NCBI GenBank assembly: GCA_029959085.1
Contig: JARWIR010000005.1
Span: 1,552,501-1,616,500 of the forward strand
DNA from: Nemophila menziesii
Lineage: Eukaryota; Streptophyta; Magnoliopsida; Boraginales; Hydrophyllaceae
Length of the DNA stretch: 64,000 bases
Reading direction: 5' to 3'
Part shown: positions 23,340 to 34,467 of the stretch, in pieces
Layout: every line of letters starts with the position of its first letter
Position numbering within the stretch: the stretch's first letter is position 1
The notes under the pieces: generated by a model
Databases searched by the model: none
What the model saw: the letters and a program-made list of their open reading frames with translations, nothing else
What the model was told of the DNA's origin: nothing
Made by a program: the position numbers and the translations under genes

Positions 23340-25190
23340 GGGAACTTCAAAAAGTTAAGGGTGGTGGAGCAGAGTGATGGGTTTATTAATGAGAATCAAT
23401 TTAGTGTTCTGGAACAAGAAAATGTGGGAGATGAAGCTGGTAACTGGAGGAATAACATTAACATGGAGAGTTTAGCTAAGATGATTGGTGAACATGATCC
23501 CCAATTCGAACTCGAGGAAGAGAAAGAGGGAAAAAATGAAGAATAATTTAAGAAAGACTATGAAGGTGGTGGCGAAGACCATGACATGAATTATCAATAT
23601 GCAGATGCAGAGGAAGATGAGGATTTTCAGATGGAGGATAGAAGGGGAGGCGGCAACTCCCAGAAAGCCGCACATAATATATGACGACGCTCTTCTAGAA
23701 CGTTCAAGGGATTCGAGCACCCTTAACGTTATCAAACATCAGCTCGCTTCTAAACTGGTTTCGCCCTAATCTCGCTGTCTTTTGTGAAACTATGTTGCTA
23801 GAAGTCGATTCTCGTGGCGTAGTTGCTCGTTTTGGTTTTGATAAAATCTTTTTTGTGGACCCCACCGGTAGCGCTTTTAACTCCGGGGGGTTTGTTGTGC
23901 TTTGGCATTCCTTTTTGTGTCTTGAAGTGGTTGTTAGTTGTAATTTTTTTATAATTCTTAGAATTAATGAAGCTTCTTTCCCGTATTTTATGGTTTTTAT
24001 ACATGCGCATGCAGATTTTAATGAAAGGAAAGAAATATGGAAAAAAATATAGATTGGAGTAGAAACATAAAAGAGCCTTGTACAATAATCGGAGATTTTA
24101 ATGAGATACTTAATTTGAATTCAAAACATAGCAAGAAACCTGTGAATATGACTCATATAAATGAGTTTCTTGACTTTACCTATGATAATTCCTTATTGAA
24201 ATAAAATCTAATGGTTGTTTCTTTACATGGTCAAACAGGATGGAAGGGGAGAAGCTTGTCAAGACTCGAATTGATAGAGCTCTCTCCACCTATGAATGGT
24301 TGGATCTATTCCCGAGATCTGAAGTATTTATTCCTCCGGCTATAGGTCTTGACCACTCTCCTCTTTTACTTAATTTGGATGTCAATATGAAAACGGTGGC
24401 GAAATCATTTAAGTTTGAAACTAGATGGCTCGACGATAATGAATGTAAAGACATAGTTGGTAAAGGTTGGAATATTCCTCATAGCAATAATACGATTAAT
24501 ACTTACATTAAGAAAATAGAGAACACAAAAAGGACTTGATTAGATGGAGTAATGCGAAATTTAAAAACCACGAAAAACAAATTAAATAATTACAAAATAG
24601 ACTTACTATCATTAATAGTATTCCCAACGAGGACAACATAAGAGAGGAAAACTAAACAGATGAAAAATAAAAAGCGAATATAAAAAAGAGGAGAAATACT
24701 GGTTGGATAGATCTAGAATTAATTGGCTAACTTACGGGGACCAAAATACTAAATTCTTTCATTTAGCTACGGTACAAAAAGAGGAAAATTAATCGTGTTA
24801 CCAGAATTAAGGATAAGGAAGGTAACTGGACAGAGGAACCAAAGGAAATTAAAAACTGCTTTCAAAATTTTTACAAGTCCTTATTCGCAGAAGACAAGAC
24901 CACAGAGGACAATATGGTACAAGCCACTGATTTTATTAAACCTAAAATAACGGAAGACATGAATATAGAATTTACAAAAATTCCCTCTACTGAAGAAATC
25001 GAAAATGCGGTTAGAGAATTATCCGCTTCTAAAGCTCCGGGACCGGATGGTCTTAACGGTAAAATTTACAAAGAATTTTGGGACACTGTAAAAAATACAG
25101 TTATTAGCATTGTTATCGATTTTTTACTTATAATTTCTCCATTGATAAAATCAATGATACTCTTATTACTCTTATCCCCAAAGGTATTAA
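23340..25190 (+). pseudogene. LINE, 5' part: ORF1 tail, endonuclease, start of RT
   Basis: Plant L1-type retrotransposon in several broken frames. 23361-23546 resembles an ORF1 tail (NENQFSVLEQENVGDE). The AP-endonuclease follows: VFCETMLLEVDSRGV (about 23780), INEASFPYFMVFIHAHAD (23965-24015), TIIGDFNEIL (about 24085) and, in a later frame, KTRIDRAL and GLDHSPLLLNL (24240-24380). The start of the RT domain is recognisable from 24960 (KIPSTEEIENAVREL, KAPGPDG), ending at KGIN just before the solo LTR at 25191. Frameshifts and stops prevent a complete ORF2. Confidence 0.85.
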
Positions 25191-26728
25191 TGATGTCTCC
25201 CTATTTGTCATGAATTAATATTAGTTGGAGACATCATTTTATTAGTGTATAGGTCGATTTTCTCATGATTTAGTACACTTTCCTATTTTGTGTCTTGAAT
25301 TAATTATTTATTATTTTTAGAGCATATTGGGTTTAATTATTTATTTAGTGTGAAGCTTTAGAGATATATGGTAATTAATTAGAGTCCAAGTTGGTTCCAA
25401 GAGCTAAATGAAAGAAGATAAACATGGAAATTGAAGATAAGGAAACAAAAGCTAAAAATATGGAAAAAGAAAAGCTGCCATAAATTTGAATTTCACCACC
25501 CACGACCACAAATCAGCTTATATCTCAAAATCAGTGAGAAATTTGGAAGAACGGTCAGGAGCAAAGTTAAAGATCTTTCCGAGACGATGAATTTCGACTA
25601 CTCATACGCGTCAAACGGATAAGTATTGAAGTTGTTAGAACCAAAACAAAAACGGGGTTGATTTTATATTTTAGGGTTACGAATTTGAGTTGGGCTTGGA
25701 GTCCACTACTTACCTTCTCCTTCAAGAAAACGAATTAGGTCTTCTTATACACTATAAATACAACCTATTATCATAAGAAAATCATCCTTTGCTAAACCTT
25801 AGGCCAGGAAGAAGCTTACAACAAGAGGAGAAGTCTGGAAGGAGCAGAACACCATATTATGTCATCTTCTACCTTCAAATCTGTAATTCTTTTATTTTCT
25901 TTCTATAGTATGAACTAATTTACTTTTAGCTTGAGATTTAGCATATATGTATGAACCCTAGTTTTTCTATTTGATTTGGGATACTACGGTATTTAATTGG
26001 AATTCATGTTTTATGTTCTGTTTATGTGTTTTGATTTAATGACTTCCTTGCTAATGCATGAGTATAGGATTACCTTAATAGTAGTTAGATGATCACCTTA
26101 GCTGGGTGTTTAACTATTGAAACACCACATAACGTCTAGAACAAGGTTTAGACCTGACAAATCAACCTAACTAGATAATCATTAGGGTATGTTTTAACCA
26201 CTATCATCATGTTTGGAATTGAATTGCTTAGGAACCTAGTGGCGCAGGATAACCCTAAGTTTAGGCTACCTCATGATGTGTCTGTAGCCCCCTTAGTCAC
26301 TCTCAAGGTCTAAGGTATGGGAATTTAGAATCCTGATTATCTCATATTACTTGATTCACCCTTAAACGATAAAATAATCAAAACTAGTGGGGATTACTTG
26401 CTAATATCTCAAGCTAAACTATCATACTATTTGTTTTTCTATTTTATTTAATTTCCTGTCTTTTAGTTTAATATTTAATTTTCGAGATCTTAAAAGCAAA
26501 CAAAAACCTCTCTTCCTTTATTCTCTTGTTTATTATTTATTCTAGCTATCTAATATCTGCACTTGAATATTTGCATAAGTTCTTCTTAACCTTCGTAGTC
26601 TCTGAGGAACGAATTCTACTTATTCATTAAAACTTGCTTACGTCATGTATACTTGCAGAACCGTGCTAGCCTAGGGTGTTTATTTGCGTTTATTTATCTA
26701 TTATTTTATAACACCTTAGGCGACACCA
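25191..26728. mobile_element. Solo LTR of an Athila-like element
   Basis: A 1538-bp sequence with TG at 25191 and CA-type end gcgacacca at 26728. It is colinear with the LTRs at 38738 and 47080 (1531 bp): same start tgatgtctcc, gagcatattgggttta, a TATAAATA box at the same offset, agccccctta...ctctcaaggtctaaggta, and same end. The flanks are attaa (25186-25190) and attac (26729-26733), an imperfect 5-bp target duplication. There is no internal region, so it is a product of LTR-LTR recombination. It is clearly diverged from the complete element. It interrupts the LINE RT frame between KGIN and the GSF(R)PVS motif, which resumes in a +1 frame after 26728. Confidence 0.9.
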
Positions 26729-29355
26729 ATTACACAAGATACATTGGGTAGTTTCATGCCTGTTTCTTGTGTCAACTTTATTTATAAGATCATGTATCTC
26801 CAACACAAGCAGCTTTCATTAAAGGTAGGGCCATACAAGATAACATTTTAATTACTCAAGAAATTTCTTACTTTATGAATAGGAAAAGAAAGAAGGATAA
26901 ACACATGGAAGCAGTTAAACTTGACATGGCTAAAGCTTATGACCAAGTTAGATGAGACTTTATCATTATGGTTCTCAAAAAAATGGGCTTCAGTGAACAA
27001 TGGATAAATTGCATCAAGAATTGTATTTCTACGGTGTCCTTCAATTTAATTTAAATGGAGAAAGGTTAGATAAATTTAAACCAGGGAGAGGACTCAGACA
27101 AGGAGACCCCCTATCTCCTTCCCTTTTCTCTATTATGACGGAATCCTTGATTAGTATTGTGGACTCTTTTATTCTAAAGGGCAAAATCAAAGGTATACAA
27201 ATCAATCGTTATTGCCCTACTATATGTCACTTACTTTTTGTAGATGACTCGCTTTTTTTTTCTGGTTATCGAGGGTACTAATTTAGAAAGCTTTAAGGAA
27301 TGTTTGGAAATCTACTGTTTAGGCTCGAGACAAAGAACTAATTTTGATAAATCAGCTATTATCTTTAGCAGAGATACTCCTACGGAGATCAAGAATGAGT
27401 TTACGTCGTATATGAATATCAAGTAAACCAAAGATCTGGGAAACTATTTAAGAATACCATTATGTCACAAAAAGTCAAAAATTGAGTCTCTTGAATGGAT
27501 AGCAAAAAAATTGTTTAAAATCACCGAGGGCTGGAAAGTGAAACTATTATCTGAAGGAGGAAAAGAAGTTCTCATTAGAGCTATTTTACAGGCTATTCCT
27601 AACTATTACATGTCGATATTTTCTTTTCCTATAACATTTTGCAAAACACTTATTTCAGCCATTTATAATTTTTGGTGGAACTCAGGTGAGAAGAATAGGA
27701 TCCACTCGGTAGCGTGGAAAAAATTGCAATGGGGAAACTCATCGGAGGATTAGGATTTAAGGATTTAAAAAAAATGAATACGGCTTTGTTAGCAGCGCAA
27801 GCTTGGAGAATAATGAATAGTCCAGGTAATTTAGCTACTAAACTCCTCAAATGTATATACTATAATAAATCATCTTTCATGAATGTTAAGTTACGTCAAA
27901 ACCGGTCGTGGAGTTGGACGAGTCTGATCAAAGGGAAAGATATGTTGGAAACATATGGGATTAACATTATTGGGAATGAAGCAAATACCAATATATGGGA
28001 GGATAAATGGCTAGATAACGATTGGAAACTCGAGCGACAGAATGGATGTAATATATATAGAGTCAAAGATTTATTTATACAGGGCAGAAATAATTGGAAC
28101 TCAGAAATTCTTGACGATATTTTTCCAGAACCCATTATTCCAATTATGAAGAGCCTATAGATTTATGACACTACCTGTAAAGATAGATTTATTTGGCCAT
28201 ACTCTTTTGAGGGTTCTTATAACACAAAAACGGGCGACAAAATTCTTTTGGAGACAGAGGTGATCAATAAACCTACATCGGCAGTCAAAATAGTAAAACA
28301 TAATTCACCGTTCTGGAAAGTCATATGGAAATCTAATATCAACAAAAAAAATCAAAATGTTCACTTTGAGAATATTAAATGATGGATTTGCCTACACGGA
28401 AGAATCTATACGCGCGGAAATGTTCAGAGACTAAAAGATGTTTATGGTGTAATAAGGAGGAAGAAAATGCACAACACCTGTTACTTCAATGCAATATGTG
28501 TAAAGAAATTTGGGCAGGAACCTCTTTACAAATCAGAATTCAAGATGAGATGAAGGAAGACTTTGGTCAGTGGCTTTTACAAACCATTGATACCTTTGAT
28601 AAAGGGGGCTGGGCCTTTGAAGTGGTTGAGGACTACATCATGATTACAAGTTGGAATATTTGGAAGGGAAAAATGAAAGCCCTACATGAAGATTCGAAAG
28701 TGGACGGGGAAAATATCATACATTTATCCAACAAACTTATAGCAGAGGTTCATGGAATAGATTGGAAAAGGTTAATAACAATCAAAATTTCCCGAGTCGT
28801 AACTTCTCGGATAACTCATTATGCGACGTATTACAAGAAGAGGAGAGCAACATCATCATATCTTGTGACGCGTCTTTCAAAAGCAAAGATGAACCGACGG
28901 GTATAGCAATAATCTGCGATAATAAATCAACAGGTGTTTCATCTGAGAAAGTAATGCCAACAATTTGTGATTCGGCCACCGAAGGTGAAGCATTAGGTTT
29001 ACTGGAAGTTGTGCAGATTTGTAAAAAAATTCAAGAAAAGAAGACTATTGTCTCAGATAACCTTGGATTAATCCAAGGTATTAAGCAGGTGTCAGCAACG
29101 TGTTGGAAAGCACAACCGATTGTCCGGAAAATCATTTCTCACGCTAATGAGGTTGGTCCTTTGCAATTCCATTTTCAATGAAGGAACCTCAATGGCAGAA
29201 CGGACAAGATCGCAAAAAGAGTTAGGCACTGAGCAAATTTTCAGTCGAAAACACAAGTCAGCTGTTTAGAGCCTGCGTTATCTTTTTCTAGAATAAGGAT
29301 AGGTTAATTTTCCCGGCTTGGTGCTTTAGGCACCGTTCCTTGTCCAAAAAAAAAA
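26729..29355 (+). pseudogene. LINE, 3' part: RT, zinc-binding tail, RNase H-like, poly(A)
   Basis: Continuation of the LINE beyond the solo LTR. RT motifs: FMPVSCVNFIYKI (about 26755), TQAAFIKGRAIQDNIL (26815), KLDMAKAYDQVR followed by a stop where Trp is expected (26955), RGLRQGDPLSPSLF (27090), and LLFVDDSLFF (27230) with Val in place of the usual Ala of the FADD box. The thumb/connection continues to 28160 in two frames. The zinc-binding region (KRCLWCNKEEENAQHLLLQCN) is at 28430, the RNase H-like domain (IIISCDASFKSKDEPTGIAI) at 28850-29180. The 3' end reads gttccttgtcc plus ten A at 29355. Inactive because of stops, frameshifts and the LTR insertion. Confidence 0.9.
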
Positions 29356-29357
29356 GT

Positions 29358-29438
29358 TTCCTCCGGTTAGATGAACCAGGTATGGTTAACCCTGGATGTA
29401 ATTTTTTATAGAAATTTAAATTTAAGGTAAAAAACTTA
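29358..29438 (+). repeat. Left 81-bp inverted repeat
   Basis: Begins ttcctccggttaga, contains accaggtatggttaac, ends ggtaaaaaactta. It is paired with 32559-32639. Confidence 0.9.
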
Positions 29439-29929
29439 CTAAATATATATGAAAAAGTTTGACTTTGTTTTATATATTGATATTTAGGCTGATTTAAGGA
29501 AAAAATCATAAAATTTAATAGCGATATATTAAGCATTTAATTAGTATTTTCTTCTAATATTTTTTAACAATTAAGCTTTGAGTCATGCTATATGAGTATA
29601 TTATATATCATGTATCATCGATTATCTTCTTCTACATAAATACACATACACAGCTAAAGTTTCTATCAAGTTAGATTAGTTGTTATTTTGGTTTTCATAT
29701 AGCTAAGCATTTAAACATTATTCAGGCTTTGATACATTGATTCTCTTCCAAAAGGTTCAACTTCCTTCTATTTAATTAATTTGTAATTCTTAATCGATTA
29801 ATTGTTTATTTAACCATTATATTCTCTAAACTTTTAAATTATTATTTTGTATTGGGTAAATTGATATATATATATATTTATTGGCTAATTTGCATTATTG
29901 GTCCCTCAGGCAAGCTCAGTGAAATAGAT

Positions 29930-31015
29930 ATGGAAAGTAAGGATAGTTTTGGTTATCAACTGCCAGAAGATGTAATTGAAGAAATACTTGTGAGGCTAAA
30001 TGTGAAATCATTGTTGCGATTTAAATGTATTTGCAAAAAATGGTACGCTCTTATTCAAAGTCAAAGTTTCATTTACAATCATCTAAACCATCAGAAGAAC
30101 CATATTGTTGCTTATCATTGTGATTTTAAAAAACATCATTCTGTTCAGACCCATTTTGTGGATGAAAGATTGTTGACATATGAAAAAACTCACGATTTAC
30201 AATTACAGAGCTTTGACATATCTAGCGATCCTTACGGTCATGTAGATGGAATTTTTTGTGTTGTTAATAATTATAGTGAGATAAGTTTATGGAATCCAGC
30301 TAATCGAGAATTCAGACCACTCCTTTTATCTCGTCCAGATATTCCAACACGTTATGACTGCTATTGTTATACAATTGGATTTGGGTTTGAGCCGTTCAAA
30401 AGTGACTATAAGGTGGTTTGGATTCGGTATTTTTCGTATTTTGATTGTGATCTTTCAAAGGATGACTTTTACGATCCTATAGTAATATCAATTTATACAT
30501 TCAGTTCTGATTCTTGGAGACACTTTGAGGTTGAAGATCTTCGTGGTGATATATCTGAACGAAACACATACTTAAACGGATTCTGTTATTGGAGTATTGC
30601 TTACTCTTCTGTTCTTTCATTTGATTTGTACAAAGAAGTATTTAAGGAAATACAAATTCCGGATGATATTAAATCTCTAGATAATCAAATCTTTTCATAT
30701 AATAACTCAATTGCGTTGACCTCTTTTGACGGACAATCATTTGAAGGATGTATTGATATATGGTTAATGAACAAGGATGAAAGTTGGAGTAAGTATTTAA
30801 CTATTGGACCATTTGTAGACCTAAAATTGAATGATGTTTTTTTGTGCGATAATAAACTTATTCGTAGTACACAGCCTACACAGCCTCACCAAGTGATTTC
30901 TTACGACCTTAATACTCAAGAAATTATCAGAATTGAAGATATTTTACCTGATGATATGTGGTGTACTTTCCTCGATTATAAAGAGAGTTTAATATCAGTC
31001 AAGCGTAAAAACTAG
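29930..31015 (+). CDS. F-box protein with FBA (F-box-associated) domain
   Basis: Substrate-recognition subunit of an SCF (Skp1-Cullin-F-box) ubiquitin ligase. The F-box lies at residues 9-50 (LPEDVIEEILVRLNVKSLL, then RFKCICKKWYALI), followed by the FBA-type interaction/kelch-like region: ISLWNPANREFR, GFGFEPFKSDYKVV, YTFSSDSWRHFE, LNGFCYWSIA, and later IDIWLMNKDESWSKY. It is an intact single-exon frame of 361 residues, normal for this very large plant family. The ATG at 29930 is preferred because the F-box follows immediately; the open frame upstream has no other ATG, and a cctcag|gc acceptor-like site at 29906 hints at a 5' UTR intron. The substrate is unknown. The gene lies between the 81-bp inverted repeats, so it may have been moved or copied by a transposon. 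Confidence 0.88.
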   Translation: MESKDSFGYQLPEDVIEEILVRLNVKSLLRFKCICKKWYALIQSQSFIYNHLNHQKNHIVAYHCDFKKHHSVQTHFVDERLLTYEKTHDLQLQSFDISSDPYGHVDGIFCVVNNYSEISLWNPANREFRPLLLSRPDIPTRYDCYCYTIGFGFEPFKSDYKVVWIRYFSYFDCDLSKDDFYDPIVISIYTFSSDSWRHFEVEDLRGDISERNTYLNGFCYWSIAYSSVLSFDLYKEVFKEIQIPDDIKSLDNQIFSYNNSIALTSFDGQSFEGCIDIWLMNKDESWSKYLTIGPFVDLKLNDVFLCDNKLIRSTQPTQPHQVISYDLNTQEIIRIEDILPDDMWCTFLDYKESLISVKRKN

Positions 31016-31270
31016 GATCAAAGAACAAATGGAATATGTAGCTGGAATTGGTAGATTTATTTCATTTGATGTATGTAATATTGTAATTGCAATGGTTTAT
31101 GATATCTTGCAACTGAATTGGATTTTTGTCTTAAGATGTTTGTGTGTGATTTTTAAATCTTTAGTTAGTTTGGTTACTTAAGTTTTTTTTGTCAAATGTT
31201 GTTTACTTTTTTTTTTAGTTGAAAATAACCTTCTTCATAAAAATAAAATCAAAATACAACTAACCAATAC

Positions 31271-31352
31271 AGGTGTCCCATCAAGATGATGCACCACCTG
31301 ATCCAGTGTTTAGTCCTTATGTGAAAGAGAGTCGGATTATTGATGTAAGTAA
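31271..31352 (+). repeat. Coding-like fragment, duplicated at 32715-32800
   Basis: agatgatgcacc...gatcc(a/c)gtgtttagtccttat then gaaagaga and attattgatg(t/c)aagtaat recur in both places. Both encode D-D-A-P-(P)-D-P-V-F-S-P-Y followed by K-E-S/N and IID. Preservation of the reading suggests an exon fragment, but the parent protein is not recognised. This copy is inside the inverted-repeat block; the other lies outside it. Confidence 0.7.
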
Positions 31353-31734
31353 TAGTCCCATTAACAATAAAAGCCTTAAATCACAAAGCTTTCGCAATTA
31401 CTTGACCTATTACATTTCAAGTTAATGCAAGTAATAGTCCAATTCCATTATATTATGCAGTTAGAATTCCAATAGTATCTAGATAGATTCCATGTTTCTT
31501 GAAAGCACATCACCAGGAATTCTAAGACTCATAGGCTTCAAATTATAACTACTTATTTAGCTTTCCTCCACGACTCCCTTGGCATGATACAGTAATCTAA
31601 AGAAAGCTTTGGGCTTGTGTAAGAATTTTTGCATGAGAAGAACCCGTCATAATTGATAGTTTTCATATTTTTATTAAAATATAGGTAAATAATATTCATT
31701 AAAGTTTTTATCCTTACCGCAATTTTCGCATAAT

Positions 31735-31995
31735 ATAGGAACCTATACTGTAATAGGTGCATACTATAGGAACCTACACTGCAATCTTGCTAAGTGTAGG
31801 AACACATAGTGCAGTTTTTGCCAATATGGAGACCTATAGTGCAATTTTTCATAATATAGCGACCTAAGCTGCTATATTTTCATAATATTGGGACCTATAA
31901 TGCAAATTTGCATTTCTCTATGTTCAAAGTGCTTGAACACATATAGTACAATTTTTGCATAATATGGGAGCATGAATGCATTTTGTGCATAATAT
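31735..31995. repeat. Minisatellite, about 31-bp unit (dispersed family)
   Basis: About seven degenerate units of the type ataggaacctatagtgc + aatttttgcataatat. The same unit occurs in many other places in the window, listed in the findings. Confidence 0.85.
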
Positions 31996-32057
31996 AGGGA
32001 CCTATAGAGCAATAAAATGCGCACATTAAACGTGATTATGGTTTTTACACGAGACAG

Positions 32058-32192
32058 GTACTTAATGGAAACCCATATAATAGAAAGTGTGATGTGTACA
32101 ATTTTGGGATTTGTCTATGGGAGATTTATTGCTGTGACATGCCTTATCCTGACCTCAGTTTCTCGGACTTGACTTCTGCTGTTGTCCGCCAG
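32058..32192 (+). pseudogene. Isolated exon of a Raf-like MAP3K (CBC1/CBC2-like)
   Basis: A 135-base segment with an acceptor (gagacag|gta) and donor (cgccag|gtatat) encodes exactly 45 residues of kinase subdomains IX-X: GNPYNRKCDVYNFGICLWEI followed by YCCDMPYPDLSFSD. This matches plant Raf-like kinases of the CBC1/CBC2 (At3g01490-type) group, in which the usual reading is DVYSFG; here Ser is Asn. No other exon of the kinase was found nearby, so it is a gene fragment and cannot make a kinase. Its splice sites are intact, so it could in principle act as an exon trapped into other transcripts. Confidence 0.8.
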
Positions 32193-32194
32193 GT

Positions 32195-32445
32195 ATATAA
32201 ATATAATATAGGGTCCTATTATGCAATATTCCCAAAATATAATATAGGGACCTATTATGCAATTTTCCCAAAATATAATATAGGGACCTATTATGCAATT
32301 TCCCCAAAATATAGGGACCTATTTTTCATTTTTTTTCCAAAATATAAGGACACAGTGCAATTTCCCCAAAATATAGGGACATACTATGCAATTTTCCCAA
32401 AATATAGGGACCTATATTGCAATTTAAAAAAAAATAGGGATCTAT
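32195..32445. repeat. Minisatellite array beside the kinase exon
   Basis: Seven or more units of the form aaatatagggacctattatgc + aattttccc (period 30-40), beginning directly after the donor of the exon. The dispersed family is the same as at 31735, though this array has its own variant (ttcccaaaatata). Confidence 0.9.
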
Positions 32446-32558
32446 ATATATAATCAAACTTTTCCATATATATATTCACTCCTACCGAGTTTAGTAATTT
32501 AATTTAATAAGGAATCAAATTTCATTCCAAATTTCATTCCCGCCTACCAATTGGAGCC

Positions 32559-32639
32559 TAAGTTTTTTACCTTAAATTAAAATTTCTATAAAAAAATACA
32601 TCCAGAGTTAACCATACCTGGTCTATTTAACTGGAGGAA
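32559..32639 (-). repeat. Right 81-bp inverted repeat
   Basis: Reverse complement begins ttcctccagttaaa and ends ggtaaaaaactta, matching 29358-29438 at about 91%. Confidence 0.9.
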
Positions 32640-33695
32640 TTAACATAGGCATATACGGAATCACCATGTGCCTCATTAATTAAATAATAATAATATAAGA
32701 TAAAAGATTATCTTACAGCTTTTGCAAGATGATGCACCTGATCCCGTGTTTAGTCCTTATCTGAAAGAGAATCAGATTATTGATGCAAGTAATAGTCCCA
32801 ATAACAATGCATGTAAGCTGCTACAAGTGCGAGGGAAAGAGTTTTGGAAGATTAAAGAAAGCTTGTTTATGGATTGTTTTGCTAATTTTCTCCATATAAT
32901 TGATATGAGTTTAGGAGGTTTATGAATTGGGCTTAGTACTAATAGAATTGGGGGGCAGAATGTAATCTGGAAAACACATGTGGGAATAAATGGCTAAAAA
33001 TGAAAAGAAAAATATAAATTAAGAGAAGAACTGAATAAATTATGCAATTTGATAACTAATTAGTCAATAGTTGGTCTCTTAGAAAAGTAATGAATAAAAC
33101 TCCATCCGAATGATAAAGTACTTAAGTTCAATTAGTTCAATACTTTGGCTTAAAATTTCCAGCATAAACATTCATTGTCTAGAACAAAAAGTAAAAAACT
33201 CAGGCATATGAATCCACCACTTTGTGTCTGTCTCGTTTATACCATTTTCATTCCATTGTAATTCTAAAGACACTTTTCTTAGTTTTTTAAAGAAATTATC
33301 ACGCCTCTTCATACAATCTAGGATTTTCTATATATTTAGAAATTCAACCAACTATTTCTAATTTTAAATAGTAAGTTAAAATCTAATTCAATCTGTTATT
33401 TAATTCTTGTGTTTACGAGGTTGAAGTCATTAGAATCACTTGTTTACCCCTATTTAAATCCATATAAATCCAGTTCTGTATAGACAGTATGAATGCCAAT
33501 AATTATCACTACAAAACTAGTATATGTAGTAGAAATTCAAGCCACAAAACCATAAGTTTAACAATCTATATATAATATCCATCCTTACTTAATGAATTGA
33601 GTAATCCTCTGCTATTTAAGATCAAACCAAGCGTACCCAAAACAGAGAAAGTCAATAGAACATTTAACACAATACAGATCTTCATAAGATTAAAA
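32640..33695. other. Intergenic, with the second D-D-A-P fragment
   Basis: 32715-32800 repeats the coding-like fragment described at 31271. A 67-codon frame (32722-32925) starts with it but has no recognisable family. The remainder is A/T-rich and non-coding. Confidence 0.5.
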
Positions 33696-34200
33696 TTAAA
33701 CAGCTATAAAACCATTAATGTTTCCATCCGTAGTTTCCTTAATCCGAGCAGCCCCCTTTAAAACATTTTCCGAGCATATTCCGTGGTGATTCCACTCATA
33801 CCTCCAGAAAGCTTCATCTACACCTCGATTATCATAGTTTGGCCACGCTTTTGCAAGATCGTTCTTTATAGCACTAACCTATGAAACAGAGCACACAGGA
33901 AATGAGTATATAAAATCAAAATCATTAAGAAAAGAAAGGAAACGAAGATATACATATGTCGTTTTATATTTTGATCCAATTAATTCGCAGCCATCTAGTT
34001 GATGTTCTGACGAATCAAACGGCCAAAGACTAGTAAAGTTGATGATTATTGTAACCTCAACACGGTTACAATAATAGCTTGCCGGCCATTGCTGAGCCAA
34101 GTACTCCAACATTCCACAGTCAACCCTCATTTCAACCGAAAAGAAGCCCTCGGACTGGGCCCATGAAGCCACCACCGTCTTCTGTGCAAGAGGCTTGCTA
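33696..34200 (-). pseudogene. Ribonuclease T2 pseudogene with altered catalytic sites
   Basis: The minus strand encodes a paralogue of the RNase at 1266-2178. Exon 1 (about 34130-33954) has LAQQWPASYYC and LWPFDSSEHQLDGCE; exon 2 starts at 33878 after a catag acceptor and reads VSAIKNDLAKAWPN, then FWRYEWNHHGICSE. The first catalytic block is NFTSLWPF instead of FTIHGLWPF, so the catalytic His-Gly is gone. In the second block the first catalytic His is Tyr and the Lys is His. A stop at 33696-33698 ends the frame where exon 3 should follow; no exon 3 was found. No good signal peptide with an ATG is present. It is almost certainly non-catalytic and probably a decaying gene; a regulatory dead homologue is the less likely alternative. 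Confidence 0.82.
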
Positions 34201-34467
34201 GATTTGTTTAAGGTGTAGTTCGATGAGAAAAAGGCTTGCAGATCTAAGGAAAATGAGTGAGAAAGGAAAAGGAAAGGGAAAGAAAAGGAAAAGAAGGAGA
34301 GGAGCCGCCGTTGACCAAAAGAATAAGGATGAAAAAGGGGTGTCGAGGAGGTCGTATGTGGAGGTTTGGGTTTTTGAAATACAATTTGGGGGAGAAGATA
34401 GAGATATATGAAACCAAAACAGAAATTAAGCTTTAATGTCAAGAGAAAATATCTTACGCGAATACTG

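Larger units (their letters stand above)
31016..32057. other. Region between the F-box gene and kinase exon
   Basis: It includes the F-box 3' UTR, a fragment at 31271-31352 that is repeated at 32715-32800, and a minisatellite block at 31735-31995. No complete gene is seen. Confidence 0.5.
29358..32639. mobile_element. 3.28-kb block bounded by 81-bp inverted repeats
   Basis: The sequence at 29358-29438 (ttcctccggttaga...aaaaaactta) is repeated in inverse orientation at 32559-32639 with about seven mismatches in 81 bases; similarity stops abruptly on both sides of each copy. Between them lie an intact F-box gene, one exon of a Raf-like kinase and two minisatellite arrays. The layout matches a TIR transposon that picked up gene sequence, but no target duplication is evident, so two separate insertions of a small element in opposite orientation are equally possible. 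The left copy touches the LINE poly(A). Confidence 0.5.

Noticed and set aside
29852..29929. Upstream extension of the F-box frame
   Set aside because: It starts at TTG, has no ATG, and encodes a run from a TA repeat; the ATG at 29930 sits just before the F-box.
32094..32453. 119-codon ORF that begins in the kinase exon and ends in a repeat of IGTYYAIFPKYN
   Set aside because: Only the first 33 codons are kinase; the rest reads through the splice donor into the minisatellite.
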